Assembly: GCA_030533445.1 (NCBI GenBank)
Contig: CM060083.1
Coordinates: forward strand, 31,017,666 to 31,081,665
Reading direction: 5' to 3'
DNA: 64,000 bases
Source of the DNA: Cyprinodon diabolis
Taxonomy: Eukaryota; Chordata; Actinopteri; Cyprinodontiformes; Cyprinodontidae
Each line of letters opens with the position of its first letter. Position 1 is the first letter of the stretch. Below the pieces are notes generated by a model that was not told the DNA's origin, did not search any database, and saw only the letters and a list, made by a program, of their open reading frames with translations. Both the position numbers and the translations under genes were made by a program. Of the stretch, positions 47,951 through 58,000 are shown piece after piece.

Positions 47951-49199
47951 GTTTCCTGAGAGGAATCAGATGACATGACTTCGAAAATCGGTCGACGATG
48001 GTAAAAATAGTTGACATACCTCTGGAGATTGGGAGACCAGTGACAAAATCGATGGCGATGTGAGACCAGGGACGAGTTGGAACAGGAAGAGGATGCAACA
48101 GGCCAGAGGGCGGTTGATGTGAGGTTTTGTTTCTGGCGCATATGGAGCAAGCCAAAACATACTCCTTCACATCCTTGTGCAACGTAGGCCACCAGAAACG
48201 TCTAGAAATCAAGGCGATAGTTCGGCTCACCCCCGGGTGAGCGGCAAACTTGGCTGTGTGCATCCATTGAATCAGGCGGGATCTGACAGATGAAGGGACA
48301 TAGGTTCTGTTAGGAGGACCGTTACCTGGGTCAGGTTCAGAAGCCAGGGCAGAGTTTATGAGATCGGAGATCTCCCAGGAAACCACTCCAACAGTACAGG
48401 AGGCAGGAAGAACGGGTTCAGGCGTCTCGGATTGATCAACAGAGTATAGACGAGAGAGAGAATCGGGTTTGGTGTTCTTGGATCCGGGTCTGTAAGATAT
48501 AATGAGGTTGAACCGAGAGAAAAACAGTGACCACCTTGACTGACGAGGGTTAACTTGTTTGGTGGACTGGATGTAAGCTAGGTCTTTGTGATCAGTCCAC
48601 ACTAAGACTGGGTGTTCAGCTCCCTCGAGCCAGTGTCTCCACTCCTCCAATGCGAGCTTGATGGCTAGAAGTTCTCGGTCCCCAACGTCGTAGTTTTGTT
48701 CCGCCGGTGAGAGTCTACGGGAGAAAAATGCACAGGGGTGAATCCTTTGATCAGAGTCGAGTTGTTGGGATAACACGGCACCAACACCAGAGTCAGAGGC
48801 GTCCACCTCGAGGATAAATTGCTTGGCAGGATCAGGCTGGATTAACACAGGAGCTCTGGAAAACAAAGTCTTTAATTTATCAAAAGCACTTTGAGCTTCG
48901 GGGGTCCACTGGAAGGTCTTTTTGACTGATGTTAGAGTTGTGAGAGGTAGAGCTGTCTGACTATAATTCCTGACAAAACGACGGTAGAAGTTGGCAAAAC
49001 CCAGGAATCTCTGCAGCTGTTTTCGGTTTTCAGGTATTGGCCAATCCAAAACGGCTTTTATCTTTTCTTCAGATGGTTTAACCTGCCCGCCCTCGAGCAC
49101 AAACCCTAAAAAGGTGACTGAAGGTTGATGAAACTCGCATTTTTCAGCCTTTACAAAAAGTTTGTTCTCCAACAATCTTTGTAGGACCAGGCGGACATG
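47919..49199 (-). pseudogene. pol, middle part: RT thumb, RNase H, integrase start
   Basis: This is in the same frame as the reverse transcriptase piece upstream but separated by an in-frame TAA. It begins in the RT connection ([23 protein letters not shown]). RNase H shows its acidic residues in [17 protein letters not shown] and VWTDHKDLA. The integrase zinc-binding H2C2 motif follows (H-X6-H, X29, C-X2-C, ending in CSICARNK). The first integrase aspartate lies in [11 protein letters not shown]. The frame then runs into a stop at 47919 after the one-base shift. All catalytic residues seen are intact; only the breaks kill it. Confidence 0.94.
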
Positions 49200-49642
49200 T
49201 TATTTATGCTCGGAAAGGTTCCTTGAATAGATTAAAATGTCGTCAATGTATACAAACACGAAGATATTCAAAAAGTCTCTGAGGACATCGTTGACGAGGG
49301 CTTGGAAACATGCGGGAGCGTTAGTGAGACCAAAAGGCATGACCAGATATTCAAACTGGCCCAACGGGGTTTTAAAGGCTGTCTTCCATTCGTCACCTTC
49401 TCTAATTCTGAGAAGGTGATATGCGTTTCTTAAGTCGAGCTTGGTGAAGACAGTAGCCCCTTGTACTGGTTCAAAGGCTGATGCTAGTAACGGAAGTGGG
49501 TATTTATTTTTAACAGTTATTTGGTTAAGGCCTCTGTAGTCAATACAAGGTCTTAGAGAACCATCCTTTTTGCCCACAAAAAAGAAACCAGCACCCAACG
49601 GAGAAGAAGATGGACGGATTATTCCAGCAGCTAGGGACTCAT
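49200..49642 (-). pseudogene. pol, reverse transcriptase fingers and palm
   Basis: The frame carries the RT landmarks [43 protein letters not shown] and the catalytic box [11 protein letters not shown]. It ends in a TAA at 49200-49202 where the gene should continue. At the upstream end it is out of frame with the protease segment because of a small deletion near 49645. Confidence 0.94.
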
Positions 49643-50334
49643 TTATTTTTCCATGGTTTCTCGTTCTGGTTTGGAAATGTTGTAAAGTCTACTGCTGGGC
49701 AGAGGAGCTCCTGGTAATAGCTCAATCGCACAGTCATATGGTCTGTGAGGTGGAAGAGACGTAGCACTGAGCTTACTGAAGACAGGAGCCAGATCATTGT
49801 ACTCGGAAGGGACAGAAGTAAGGTCAGGAGAGTCCATCTCCCCCCTACCTCTGGGAGACTGCACAGCGGGAGCTGCAGAACGAAGGCATGTTTCATGACA
49901 TGAGGTCGACCACGATTCAATGTGGCGTTCAGCCCAGTTTATATGGGGATTATGTCGTTCCAGCCACTCAAAACCAAGCACCAAGGGAGAACATGTAGAA
50001 GGAAGAACAAAAAATGTCAGAGTTTCACAATGATTTCCAGAGATCAAAAGCTCAAGAGGTTGCGTTTGATGGGTAACCTGATGGAGTCTCTTCCCATCAA
50101 TAGCAGAGACACTAAGTGGCTTGGTTAAAGGGACAGTCTCGATCTGTAGCTGCAGAACCAGGTTAGAGTCTATCAGATTACGCTCACATCCAGAGTCGAT
50201 AAAAGCTGATAATGTGAGATTCTGGTTAGAGAAAAATAGGGTGGCTGGAAGCATCAAATGAGGAGATTTTTCAATTTTCAAATGGCCCGTCAGATTCCTC
50301 AGTTCCTCTGACGGGCCCCGGCTTTTGACTTAGC
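49643..50334 (-). pseudogene. pol, N-terminal part: aspartic protease and linker
   Basis: The pol frame opens just after a TAA near 50329, overlapping the end of the gag frame, and is -1 relative to the zinc-knuckle frame. This agrees with the -1 gag-pol frameshift known in sushi-class elements. The protease active-site triad DSG is in SAFIDSGCERNLID, followed by VLGFEWLERHNP. It ends at a stop at 49643-49645 next to a small deletion. No canonical X XXY YYZ slippery site is visible in the overlap. Confidence 0.9.
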
Positions 50335-51361
50335 TGGGCAAGAAGCAATGAAATGGCCAGTCTCACCACAGTATATGCACAATTTGCCCCTGAAACGTCT
50401 TAGCCTTTCCTCAGGGGTTAGCCTTGTGTGTCCAACCTGCATGGGTTCGGCTTCCGTCTCAACAGAGTGAGAGACCTGGACAGGCATAGAGAGAGACTGG
50501 GTTTTAGGCCTCGGCTTGGAAACGGGTTCTGTGGATCCAGAAAAAACAGAAGCATTATTCAATGCAGGGGCTGACACAAAAAAAACGTTGACTCTTTCGT
50601 CTAGAGCTGTCTCTAGCACGAAGTCTGTTGTCCAACCTAATTGTTAGGCGGATTAAATCCTCCAGACTAGCTGGTTCATCGAGAGTAGCAAGTTCATCCT
50701 TGATATTGTCATTCAATGCCTTAAAATATGCACTTTTAAGAGCACATTCGTTCCATCCGGAAGCTGCGGCTTTGACCCGTAAGTTGATGGAAAAATCCGC
50801 TACCGAGGAATTTCCCTGTCTTAGATTCAGCAGAGCTCGAGAGTCAATTGTTTGATCAGAATCTTGATTAAACACCTGGGAGAATTCAGAAACTAACTCT
50901 GAAAAAGTTAGTCTGAAACTGGTCTCGGAAGAAAATCTGGCCTCCGCCCATTCGAGGGCTCGCCCAGTGAGTTGGGATAAAATAAAAGTTATCTTCTTTT
51001 TATCCGTAGGGAAACTGCCAGGAGAGTTCTCAAAAATAAGACGGCATTGAAACAAAAAACCTTTACAGTCTTTCTGATTACCTGAGAATTTTTCAGGGAG
51101 ACTAGGACGGAACTCAGGAGATGACGTCACAGCCGGTGACCTTAGAGGCGGAAGTGGATCCGGAAACGGACGTGCTGCTGATGCAGTGTTAGCGCTACCC
51201 ATTTAGCCTGCAAATGTTTGAAGCACTTGGTTTTGATATTCAACCTGGGTATGTAACTCACGGAGGGTTTGAGCGTGTCCTTGGATCTGAGCGTCTTGCT
51301 CCTCTAGCCTCCGACGGAGGTTGCCTGCTGGGCTTAGTGTTTGGCCGCAGTGTTCTGTCAT
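50299..51361 (-). pseudogene. gag with zinc knuckle, broken
   Basis: The frame can be followed back to an ATG at 51359-51361, inside the last six bases of the 5' LTR. The first 52 codons are Gln/Leu/Glu-rich and look like a coiled coil, then a TAA stands at 51203-51205, directly before a second ATG at 51202. The capsid-like part follows ([27 protein letters not shown]). At 50578-50585 a run of eight T (minus strand) shifts the frame by one, and beyond it lies the zinc knuckle C-X2-C-X4-H-X4-C (CIYCGETGHFIASC). The gag stop is at about 50299-50301. Confidence 0.9.
51344..51354 (-). promoter_or_regulatory. Primer-binding site, self-complementary to the transcript start
   Basis: AACACTGCGGC on the minus strand, one base from the LTR edge. 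It does not start with the TGG expected for a tRNA 3' end. It is the exact reverse complement of GCCGCAGTGTT at 51831-51821, the predicted first bases of the RNA. This is the Tf1-type self-primer arrangement. Confidence 0.85.
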
Positions 51362-51820
51362 GATTGGTTACAGAGTAAACCCAATATGCAGAACACACAC
51401 GGAGGCTGATGAAAAGTTTAACAAGGTTTATTGTTCACACAAGCACATGAATATTGCACAGGAACTGGTTCGGGCCTGGGGGCAGGTTCACTGGAGACTG
51501 CAGGGATGACAGTTCAGTTAGCACATGGACTGAAGGGTTATTAGTCTTTGAGTTTGCTGATGATTACCTTGAAGGAGTCCGGGTTTCTCTTTGAGAGAGG
51601 AAACTGTTGGGTCCAGAGACTGTTTGTTCAGCAGAGTCCAATAACTGTTTCAGCGTCTTACTTCTGACTTTGAGGGCAGACCTTGATTTGGGTTTCCAGC
51701 TCTTAGCCAAGAGCTGCAAGGGAATCCAGAGAAGAGTCTTCAGATTTGGCTCACGAGGGCAGGCTAGGCAGGTTAAGCTCATCCAGAGCTTCACGAAGAG
51801 ACAGGATTCCAAACTAGATC

Positions 51821-51831
51821 AACACTGCGGC
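51821..51831 (-). promoter_or_regulatory. Predicted transcript start / self-primer segment
   Basis: GCCGCAGTGTT on the minus strand, with its first base 31 bp from the start of the TATA box. This segment would be the 5' end of the RNA and pair with the site at 51344-51354. Confidence 0.75.
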
Positions 51832-51855
51832 GTTGAGGCAAGGTCTGAAGGCAGG

Positions 51856-51862
51856 TTATATA
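51856..51862 (-). promoter_or_regulatory. TATA box of the gypsy LTR
   Basis: TATATAA on the minus strand. The same box is kept in the 3' LTR, and a TATAAG-type version in the solo LTR at about 18072. Confidence 0.8.
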
Positions 51863-52437
51863 GTGATGGGTCTTCTAATGATGAGATGGGCCACAGGTGT
51901 GTTGGAGGCTCAGCTCAGGAGGACCCACGGCGCACTCTGCTGGAGGAAGGTGGTACAGCTCCAGATCCCAACAGGCTGGAAATCCCAAGGTCAAAGTGGG
52001 AAACACTTCCAAAGATGGTAAGGCAAGATCCTTTTGGACTTCCAGATACAGACGTACCGAATGGTAATTGCAAACCAATCGGACATTATGGTGGTGGACA
52101 AAAAGCAGAGGAAAGCCGTTGTGGTTGACATAGCAAGACCAAGTGAGTGAAACATCAGGAAAAAGAAACATGAGAAACTAAAGAAACACCAGGGGCTCAG
52201 AAAAGAGCTGGAGAAAACCTGGAAGATCAAGGCATCATTCGGGTGGGGACCCCCCCGAGTGGTTATAGCAGATCCCTGGAAAAACATCAGACATCTCAAT
52301 CCAGAAAAGTGCAGTTCTAGGAACAGCAAAGATACTGCGCAGAACCCTCAAGCTCCCAGGCCTCTGGTAGAGGACCCAAGCTTGGCGGAAAAAGAGGGGA
52401 GACCACCCGTGGTGGATGAGGAGAATTTTTTTTTTTA

Positions 52438-54854
52438 AGTTTAATATTCAGTACTTGAGTTGAGGGGAGATGATTGTGATGGCATCCCCCTTCTTAAAAA
52501 AATCTTAAAAATCATCCCCCTTCATAAATGACTATCTCCTCATACGAGCTTATGAGTAGCCTGGCAAAATAAATCAAATTAAAGAAGTGGCCTACCATGA
52601 CTATGAAGCTGATCCCATTGGGAAATCTGTCCTGTGCATTTGTCCCTAAGTATGTAGGGGCAGTTATAGCCATGCCAGTCCAGGGACTGACTGCAGTTCT
52701 ACTGTAAGGTACCCTGGTCAAGGTTAATAACCGGTGTACCTGATATGTAACAACCATACCATACATTTTTCTTTAGGTTAAAAGACTATATTAATTAGGC
52801 TATGTATGCTTCCAAATATATATATATTGCTGGTACCGCTGGTACCACTCATTAAATTACAGAGAAACCCAAAATGGTGGTCACCGAAAATAAATAAACC
52901 AATGTAGCATTTTCTTTCCTTGTCATAATTATGCATTACTTTTGCTGCCATGTCAAGTAAGATCTCCATAAATTACTTAATTTCTTATGATGTAAGTTTG
53001 TAAAATGTGGATAGGTTAACTGGACAACAGTACTTTTAGTACTCCTTACTTTTAGCCCCTAAGGATTCCGCATACAGAGGAAAAGGCAATAAGCTAATGC
53101 TTAAAAATTAACTCCATAAGTGTGGCTTATGAAGCTTTCTAGTAAAAAATTAAAATGACTTTAGTTGACACATGACCATTCATCTAGAGGCCCAAACCCA
53201 CTGGAAATACCAATGTGGCTTAAATATAGTTTCTGCACTGCTCATCGCCAACCGCACTCACCACCCCAATTAACCATCATATGGTAAGTTTAGAGGCATG
53301 CCTTTATGCTTGAGTGAGTTAAATGATATGTTGTTTTTATTTATTTCTATGTATGATTTTAGCAGTACTAATGACACTCATTGAGACCTAATAAATCAGC
53401 ATGTGATTTTTGGCTGGCTTATGGACAAAGTCTGCCTTAGCCATCAACATTTCAATTTGGCTTTGAGTAAATCATTTCTACTGAATGCTATCTCTATTGT
53501 TATAATCAAGGAATACACAAGCAGCAGCTCAATGCACCTTTTATCTCAGGATTATCAGCTTTCAGAGAGTTTTTAAATTGCTCCACCAGACACGCCTGAT
53601 ACCATACCTAACGTAAAGAGCCACAGATATCTCTGATAAAGGCTTTGGGTGGATGCCAAGATGATTATATGGGCTCAATCACTTTTTCTATCTGGATTGC
53701 TCACACATTTCCAGTATTTATAACACTACATGTCAAAACAGGAAGGTTAAACCTCTCAGGTAATACTTACACTGAAGCTTTTTATCTTTTACATTATTGC
53801 TTCTCTGCTTTACTTCCCCTCTGCTTCACCTCACACATTGAGTTCTTTGTCTTTAGTAGATGCTCTGTTTCTTCTTCTGCAAACTCCCTCAAATATCTGT
53901 GAAACATTCACTCAACAAGAATACAGCCTGTACAGGAGGCAGCAATGATAGCAAACCATGCAGAAAATCCAACCATCCATCCCTTAGGTTACCATTAGAC
54001 TTGGTTCATTGACACATTATATCATTGGATTCTGTTGGAGATAAGGGGACCATGTTGAAAGACTACTGGGATTTCAACCATAAATTGTCATGACAACCAA
54101 ACAAAGCCTTGGCTATGATCTCTGTAATGACCCAGTCCCTGTCATCTATATGAATGCTGTAATCATACATTTCTGTGATTATTGTGCTCTTGGCTGCATG
54201 TATAGGTAGAAAGTGTACTACTCAGGGTTATATTTCATGGTTGAAACATTTTTTTATTTTTACAATACTGTTTAGAAATACTGGTAATCAGAGTAATATT
54301 CATAAGGTCAAGAATTGTATTGCTAATATGGCCATGGGAATAAAATCAACCTTTTCTTTTCTGTTTACATCCAAAAATCTCCTCTACCTTAACTGCTTAG
54401 CAGGATCTCTGTATTTCTGACCTCTACATTTAGGTGTTTTCCCAGTAATAATTTGGAAAATACAATTTAAAAACTTGCATCTGGAGCTCGACACTGGGTA
54501 AGAAAATTGCACTTTCAAAAAAACCTTTAATACTTTAAAAAACATTGAAAAATTGTAGGTTTTCTAGCAGCAAACCATGATGTAATCTGGCCTTTTAAAA
54601 AATGAAACAAAAGAAGCTGGGGTTGGACAGCGTCTTTATCCCTGCTAGGACACAATCGATTATCTAGATTTTTTAGCAAATGTGCCTGAACAGTGTATAG
54701 TGTGTTCAAGTCTGTGCATACCACATCTGTTCGTTAATCGTTTTGTTAGTACATGAACGTGTTTAAAGGGTCCAAGTTTGTGTAAGATTTTAGTCTTCTC
54801 ATGAATGCCTTAAGGAAAAAATAAGCTTCAGCTCTAAATATTTCTAATTTATAG
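52438..54854. other. Unannotated intergenic DNA
   Basis: I find no gene or bounded repeat. Open frames of 63-85 codons show no motifs. Confidence 0.5.
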
Positions 54855-55051
54855 CTCCCTTGACAGATGTTCATTCAAAGATTCTGCTAACAGAGGCCAA
54901 AATGAAGGAGTTGGAAAAAAGACTGAGGATAAATAGCAGTTTGATAAGCCAGATTACATCAACTTTTTTAGAATATGAATTAGGAAAATTAAAAAAACAT
55001 GAAAAAGATGCAATGAAACCTAAGGAGCAGAGAAATGTTGATAGTCAGTAG
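54855..55051 (+). CDS. Possible terminal exon of a coiled-coil protein
   Basis: A splice-acceptor-like sequence (tttctaatttatag) ends at 54854 and an open frame follows to a TAG at 55049-55051. The peptide (TDVHSKILLTEAKMKELEKR, then FLEYELGKLKKHEKDAMK) is rich in Leu, Lys and Glu with heptad-like spacing, so a coiled coil is likely. The protein is not recognised, and no upstream exon was found. It may be a chance frame in A-rich DNA. Confidence 0.35.
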
Positions 55052-58000
55052 CATCCACTTTGGTTAGTTTGACTAAGAACAGTTATCCCATCTTTATCAA
55101 CATAGGTTGTGTTAAATCAACAGGCAAACACAAATTTCTCATGTTTTTACTTTTTTTTTGCAACCTTTTCAGATAGGACACCTATGTAAAGTTTTATCAT
55201 TATAACCTCCACTTACATTGCTTTGAACCTCATCTGTCTTTTACAGCCTCACTCAGCTGCCAGTAGAACAGGCAATCTGCTCATTTTAATGGCCTAGACT
55301 GGCCCCTGTTTGCTTGTCTTAAAATTTGTGTAGTAATCTTTGTAGCTCACCCAAAACTCACCCACTTATTGCACTTAAAAAGATAAATGTTCACTTTAGC
55401 ACCCATAATTCTGAATCCTTGATGATCAGGCCCTCCTACCTTAAACCGAATAATTTCAACTAATTCTCCAATTCCCACAAAATTACTTTAAGTGAATAAC
55501 AAATTGCTTTGCTTATCTTAAAGTTTTACAAGATGCAGAAAAAAATCTTTAAGTGGAAGATATTTAAAAGAATTGCATATGTGTTTTCAATAATTAGAGT
55601 TGTGATTCACAAGACGCAAGGTTATTAGATCATTATATTTCTGGCTTTTTATGATTAATGTGATAACATTAATCATAAAAACAGTTTCTTGCAGTTGAAT
55701 TTCTTGTGTAATATTTGCTGGGAACCTAAAGATATGTTTTCACAACACACTGACTAAGCAGTACAGCAAAATCTAAATATGTGTAATGTGCATTCAGGAA
55801 AATCTTCAACAAAATCCAAATAAACTGATAATACTACATTGTGTATACATTTGCACAAGCATCAACTGTAATTATGATGTTTTACATAGCCCTCAGTGTG
55901 AGCATAACTTGGTATATTCTTCTTGTAAATCTCCATTTACCCTTTCAAAGGCCTGTCCATGCCTGCTTTACTGTGGTGAACTTGCCTTTGGTATTAAACC
56001 ATGTTATTAAGCTGTACTATATTTATTTAAAGCTGTAAAATAAATAGTTGCCAGTGTGATGCATAAGCCTCTCTGTAAAAGAAATATTTTATGAAATGTG
56101 AGCTGAGGTTCACTGGTTGTCTATAACAATAACAGAGTCCACATTAAAAGAGTTTCACAAGAAGACAAATTTCAACAAGGAAGGATATTCCCGGTTTAGA
56201 TCTATGGCTGGAATACCATCGGGAGTAATCATCCGGTGAAGAGAGGTGATCCTTAACCTCCTCCTTACATACATGCTAGTCATCTTGATTGAGAAATGTT
56301 CTCAGGTGTGCAGCAATACGGGACGGCCCAGCCACTAGAAAAGATCCTTTCTGTGACAGAAGACTCAATCACATCAGAAAAAAAAAAAAAAAACCCGAGA
56401 CCCTAACACCCTTTTGGTGTATTTTTCTGGCAATCGTGTGATCCTTTAGGGAAGGTCAAACTCAGTTTAGCCATTTAGCTAATCTTATAATAAGTTTAGC
56501 AGCTTATCTTGTGATATTAGAGACTTTTAAAGAATGTTAAAACAGCATATATAGTTCTTCATCTTCTCAATGAGAAGAGGGCACTGTTGTAGGCTCTTAA
56601 CACAATAAACCCAATCCTTGTGGAGCCGCACCTACCTGCAGAAAAGGAAGAAATGTTCAGCACTTTGTGACCAGAGAATACTAAAGAATTGTGTGGATTT
56701 CTGACAGTCTTTTTCTGTTATGAGTTTGGAGAAACAAAACTGCAGGAGTCTTTCTTTCCGGGTTAGTTTTTGGCTCATCTAAAGAAAGAAGGATGTAATT
56801 GTGACAAAGATCAAGAATCAATTAATGTCATCACATTAGTTGTTTTAAAAATATAAAGGGTGTCTTTGCTGGCATCTTTTGGTCCCTTTTTAAACAGTAG
56901 TCATCTGTTAGAGTTTGTACTCCAAATGTATGAAATCAACAGCTTAGCAAATGATTAGATTATGTAATTTAATGGCTTACAGACCTGTCATACTCTACTT
57001 TTTGTAATGATAACTGAGAATAATAAGCAGCAACAGTCATGGACAAAGGAGAACGTTTTATTAGTTTATTTTCGGGAATTTTACAAGCAAAAGCATTGGT
57101 ATCTATAGGATCATCTGTTGGAGTCAAGAGCTGACTTCCCTGGATTAAAGTTATAACACGATAAACACAAAAACGAAGAGAAGAAAAGAAAAGTCCAATT
57201 CCCACAAGATTCATTTAATGTTGCTTTAAAGGAAAATAAATAACCCCTTTGGCTTCTCTGACAGAACACAACATCATTAGCTAAAGGCTGTCCACAAACC
57301 AACAGGATGTCCTTACTGTGGGATGACTAAATAAATCAGCTTGCTTGGAGTTCCTCTACTAAGTACGTTTTACTTGCCTGCTTTGATCTCTGCAGAGCAC
57401 CTGCATTCGACGTCTCAGGGAAAATCCCTTAAAAGTCTAAAGCATGTTTATGTGGCTGCCACACACACCAGCTTTCCCATCACTTTATTACCAGGTCTTT
57501 TAACTTTGTCTGTTAAAGCCCTGATTGGCTTTCCCATGCAGTACCAAAGCATGAGCATAAGGGAATACCTAAAGACATAATAATCATTAAACGATTAAAG
57601 CAGGAAAGCGGGTATTGAGTCATCTCATGTGTATTCAGCAACTCTCCGGAGGCACCTGTGTTTCATCAGGGTGCCATTAGTGTCTAAAAAGATTTGGGGA
57701 GCCTTCAAGCATCCTGTTTTTTGTTGTTTTTTTGACTCTATGTGTGTGCTTTGTGACTGTGTTGGAGGTGGGGGGTGAAGGTTGCTGTCCGTTTCTACTG
57801 TTTATGCATGGCAGATGAGGGAGATTGGGCTGCACAGCTAAGCTGTTTTGTTTTAATCTGTTTTGTTTTAATCAGTTTTGCCTGTTTTGTTTTGTTTTTG
57901 CAGTTTTTCAGAGTTGGCAGGCAAGGGGATTGGAGATGGGCCTGATGCGGGTAAATTGACTTCCTGTTTCTTGGTCTCCCTTCTTGGATTTTTCGCTCCC

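Larger units (their letters stand above)
51356..51973 (-). repeat. 5' LTR of the gypsy element
   Basis: The length is 618 bp, identical to the 3' LTR, with 12 substitutions counted by eye. It contains the promoter (TATATAA at 51862-51856), the predicted transcript start at 51831 and the polyadenylation signal (AATAAA at 51432-51427). The bases ATGACA end the LTR. Confidence 0.95.
46356..51978 (-). mobile_element. Full-length sushi-type Ty3/gypsy retrotransposon
   Basis: The element covers 46361-51973 (5,613 bp) on the minus strand and is flanked by the 5-bp duplication GGCTG (46356-46360 and 51974-51978). It has two 618-bp LTRs, a gag with a zinc knuckle and a pol in the order protease, reverse transcriptase, RNase H, integrase with GPY/F module, chromodomain. 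That order and the chromodomain place it in the chromovirus branch, and the vertebrate members of that branch are the sushi group. There is no env. The copy is dead: at least five breaks are visible (stops at 51203-51205 and 49200-49202, frame changes near 50578-50585, 49645 and 47945). By my count the LTRs differ at 12 of 618 sites with no length change, so the insertion is fairly young. Confidence 0.96.
46125..52437 (+). mobile_element. RLE-type LINE 3' end, split by a gypsy element
   Basis: The two parts are 46125-46360 and 51974-52437. Together they correspond to the C-terminal end of a non-LTR element of the restriction-like endonuclease group (R2/R4/NeSL type), as shown by the better copy at 60714-61404. 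The left part holds LDKAGLKDSTGALIMAAQE; the right part has EIPRSKWETLPKMV and ends SAVLGTAKILRRTLKLPGLW. The middle is frameshifted. After the stop come a short hairpin (CCACC-CGT-GGTGG, about 52407) and a T run at about 52427-52437. The 5' end of the LINE is missing. The gypsy element lies in the opposite orientation within it. Confidence 0.85.

Noticed and set aside
46361..51973. Endogenous retrovirus with env
   Set aside because: No env-like frame lies between the chromodomain stop and the 3' LTR; only the polypurine tract fits there.
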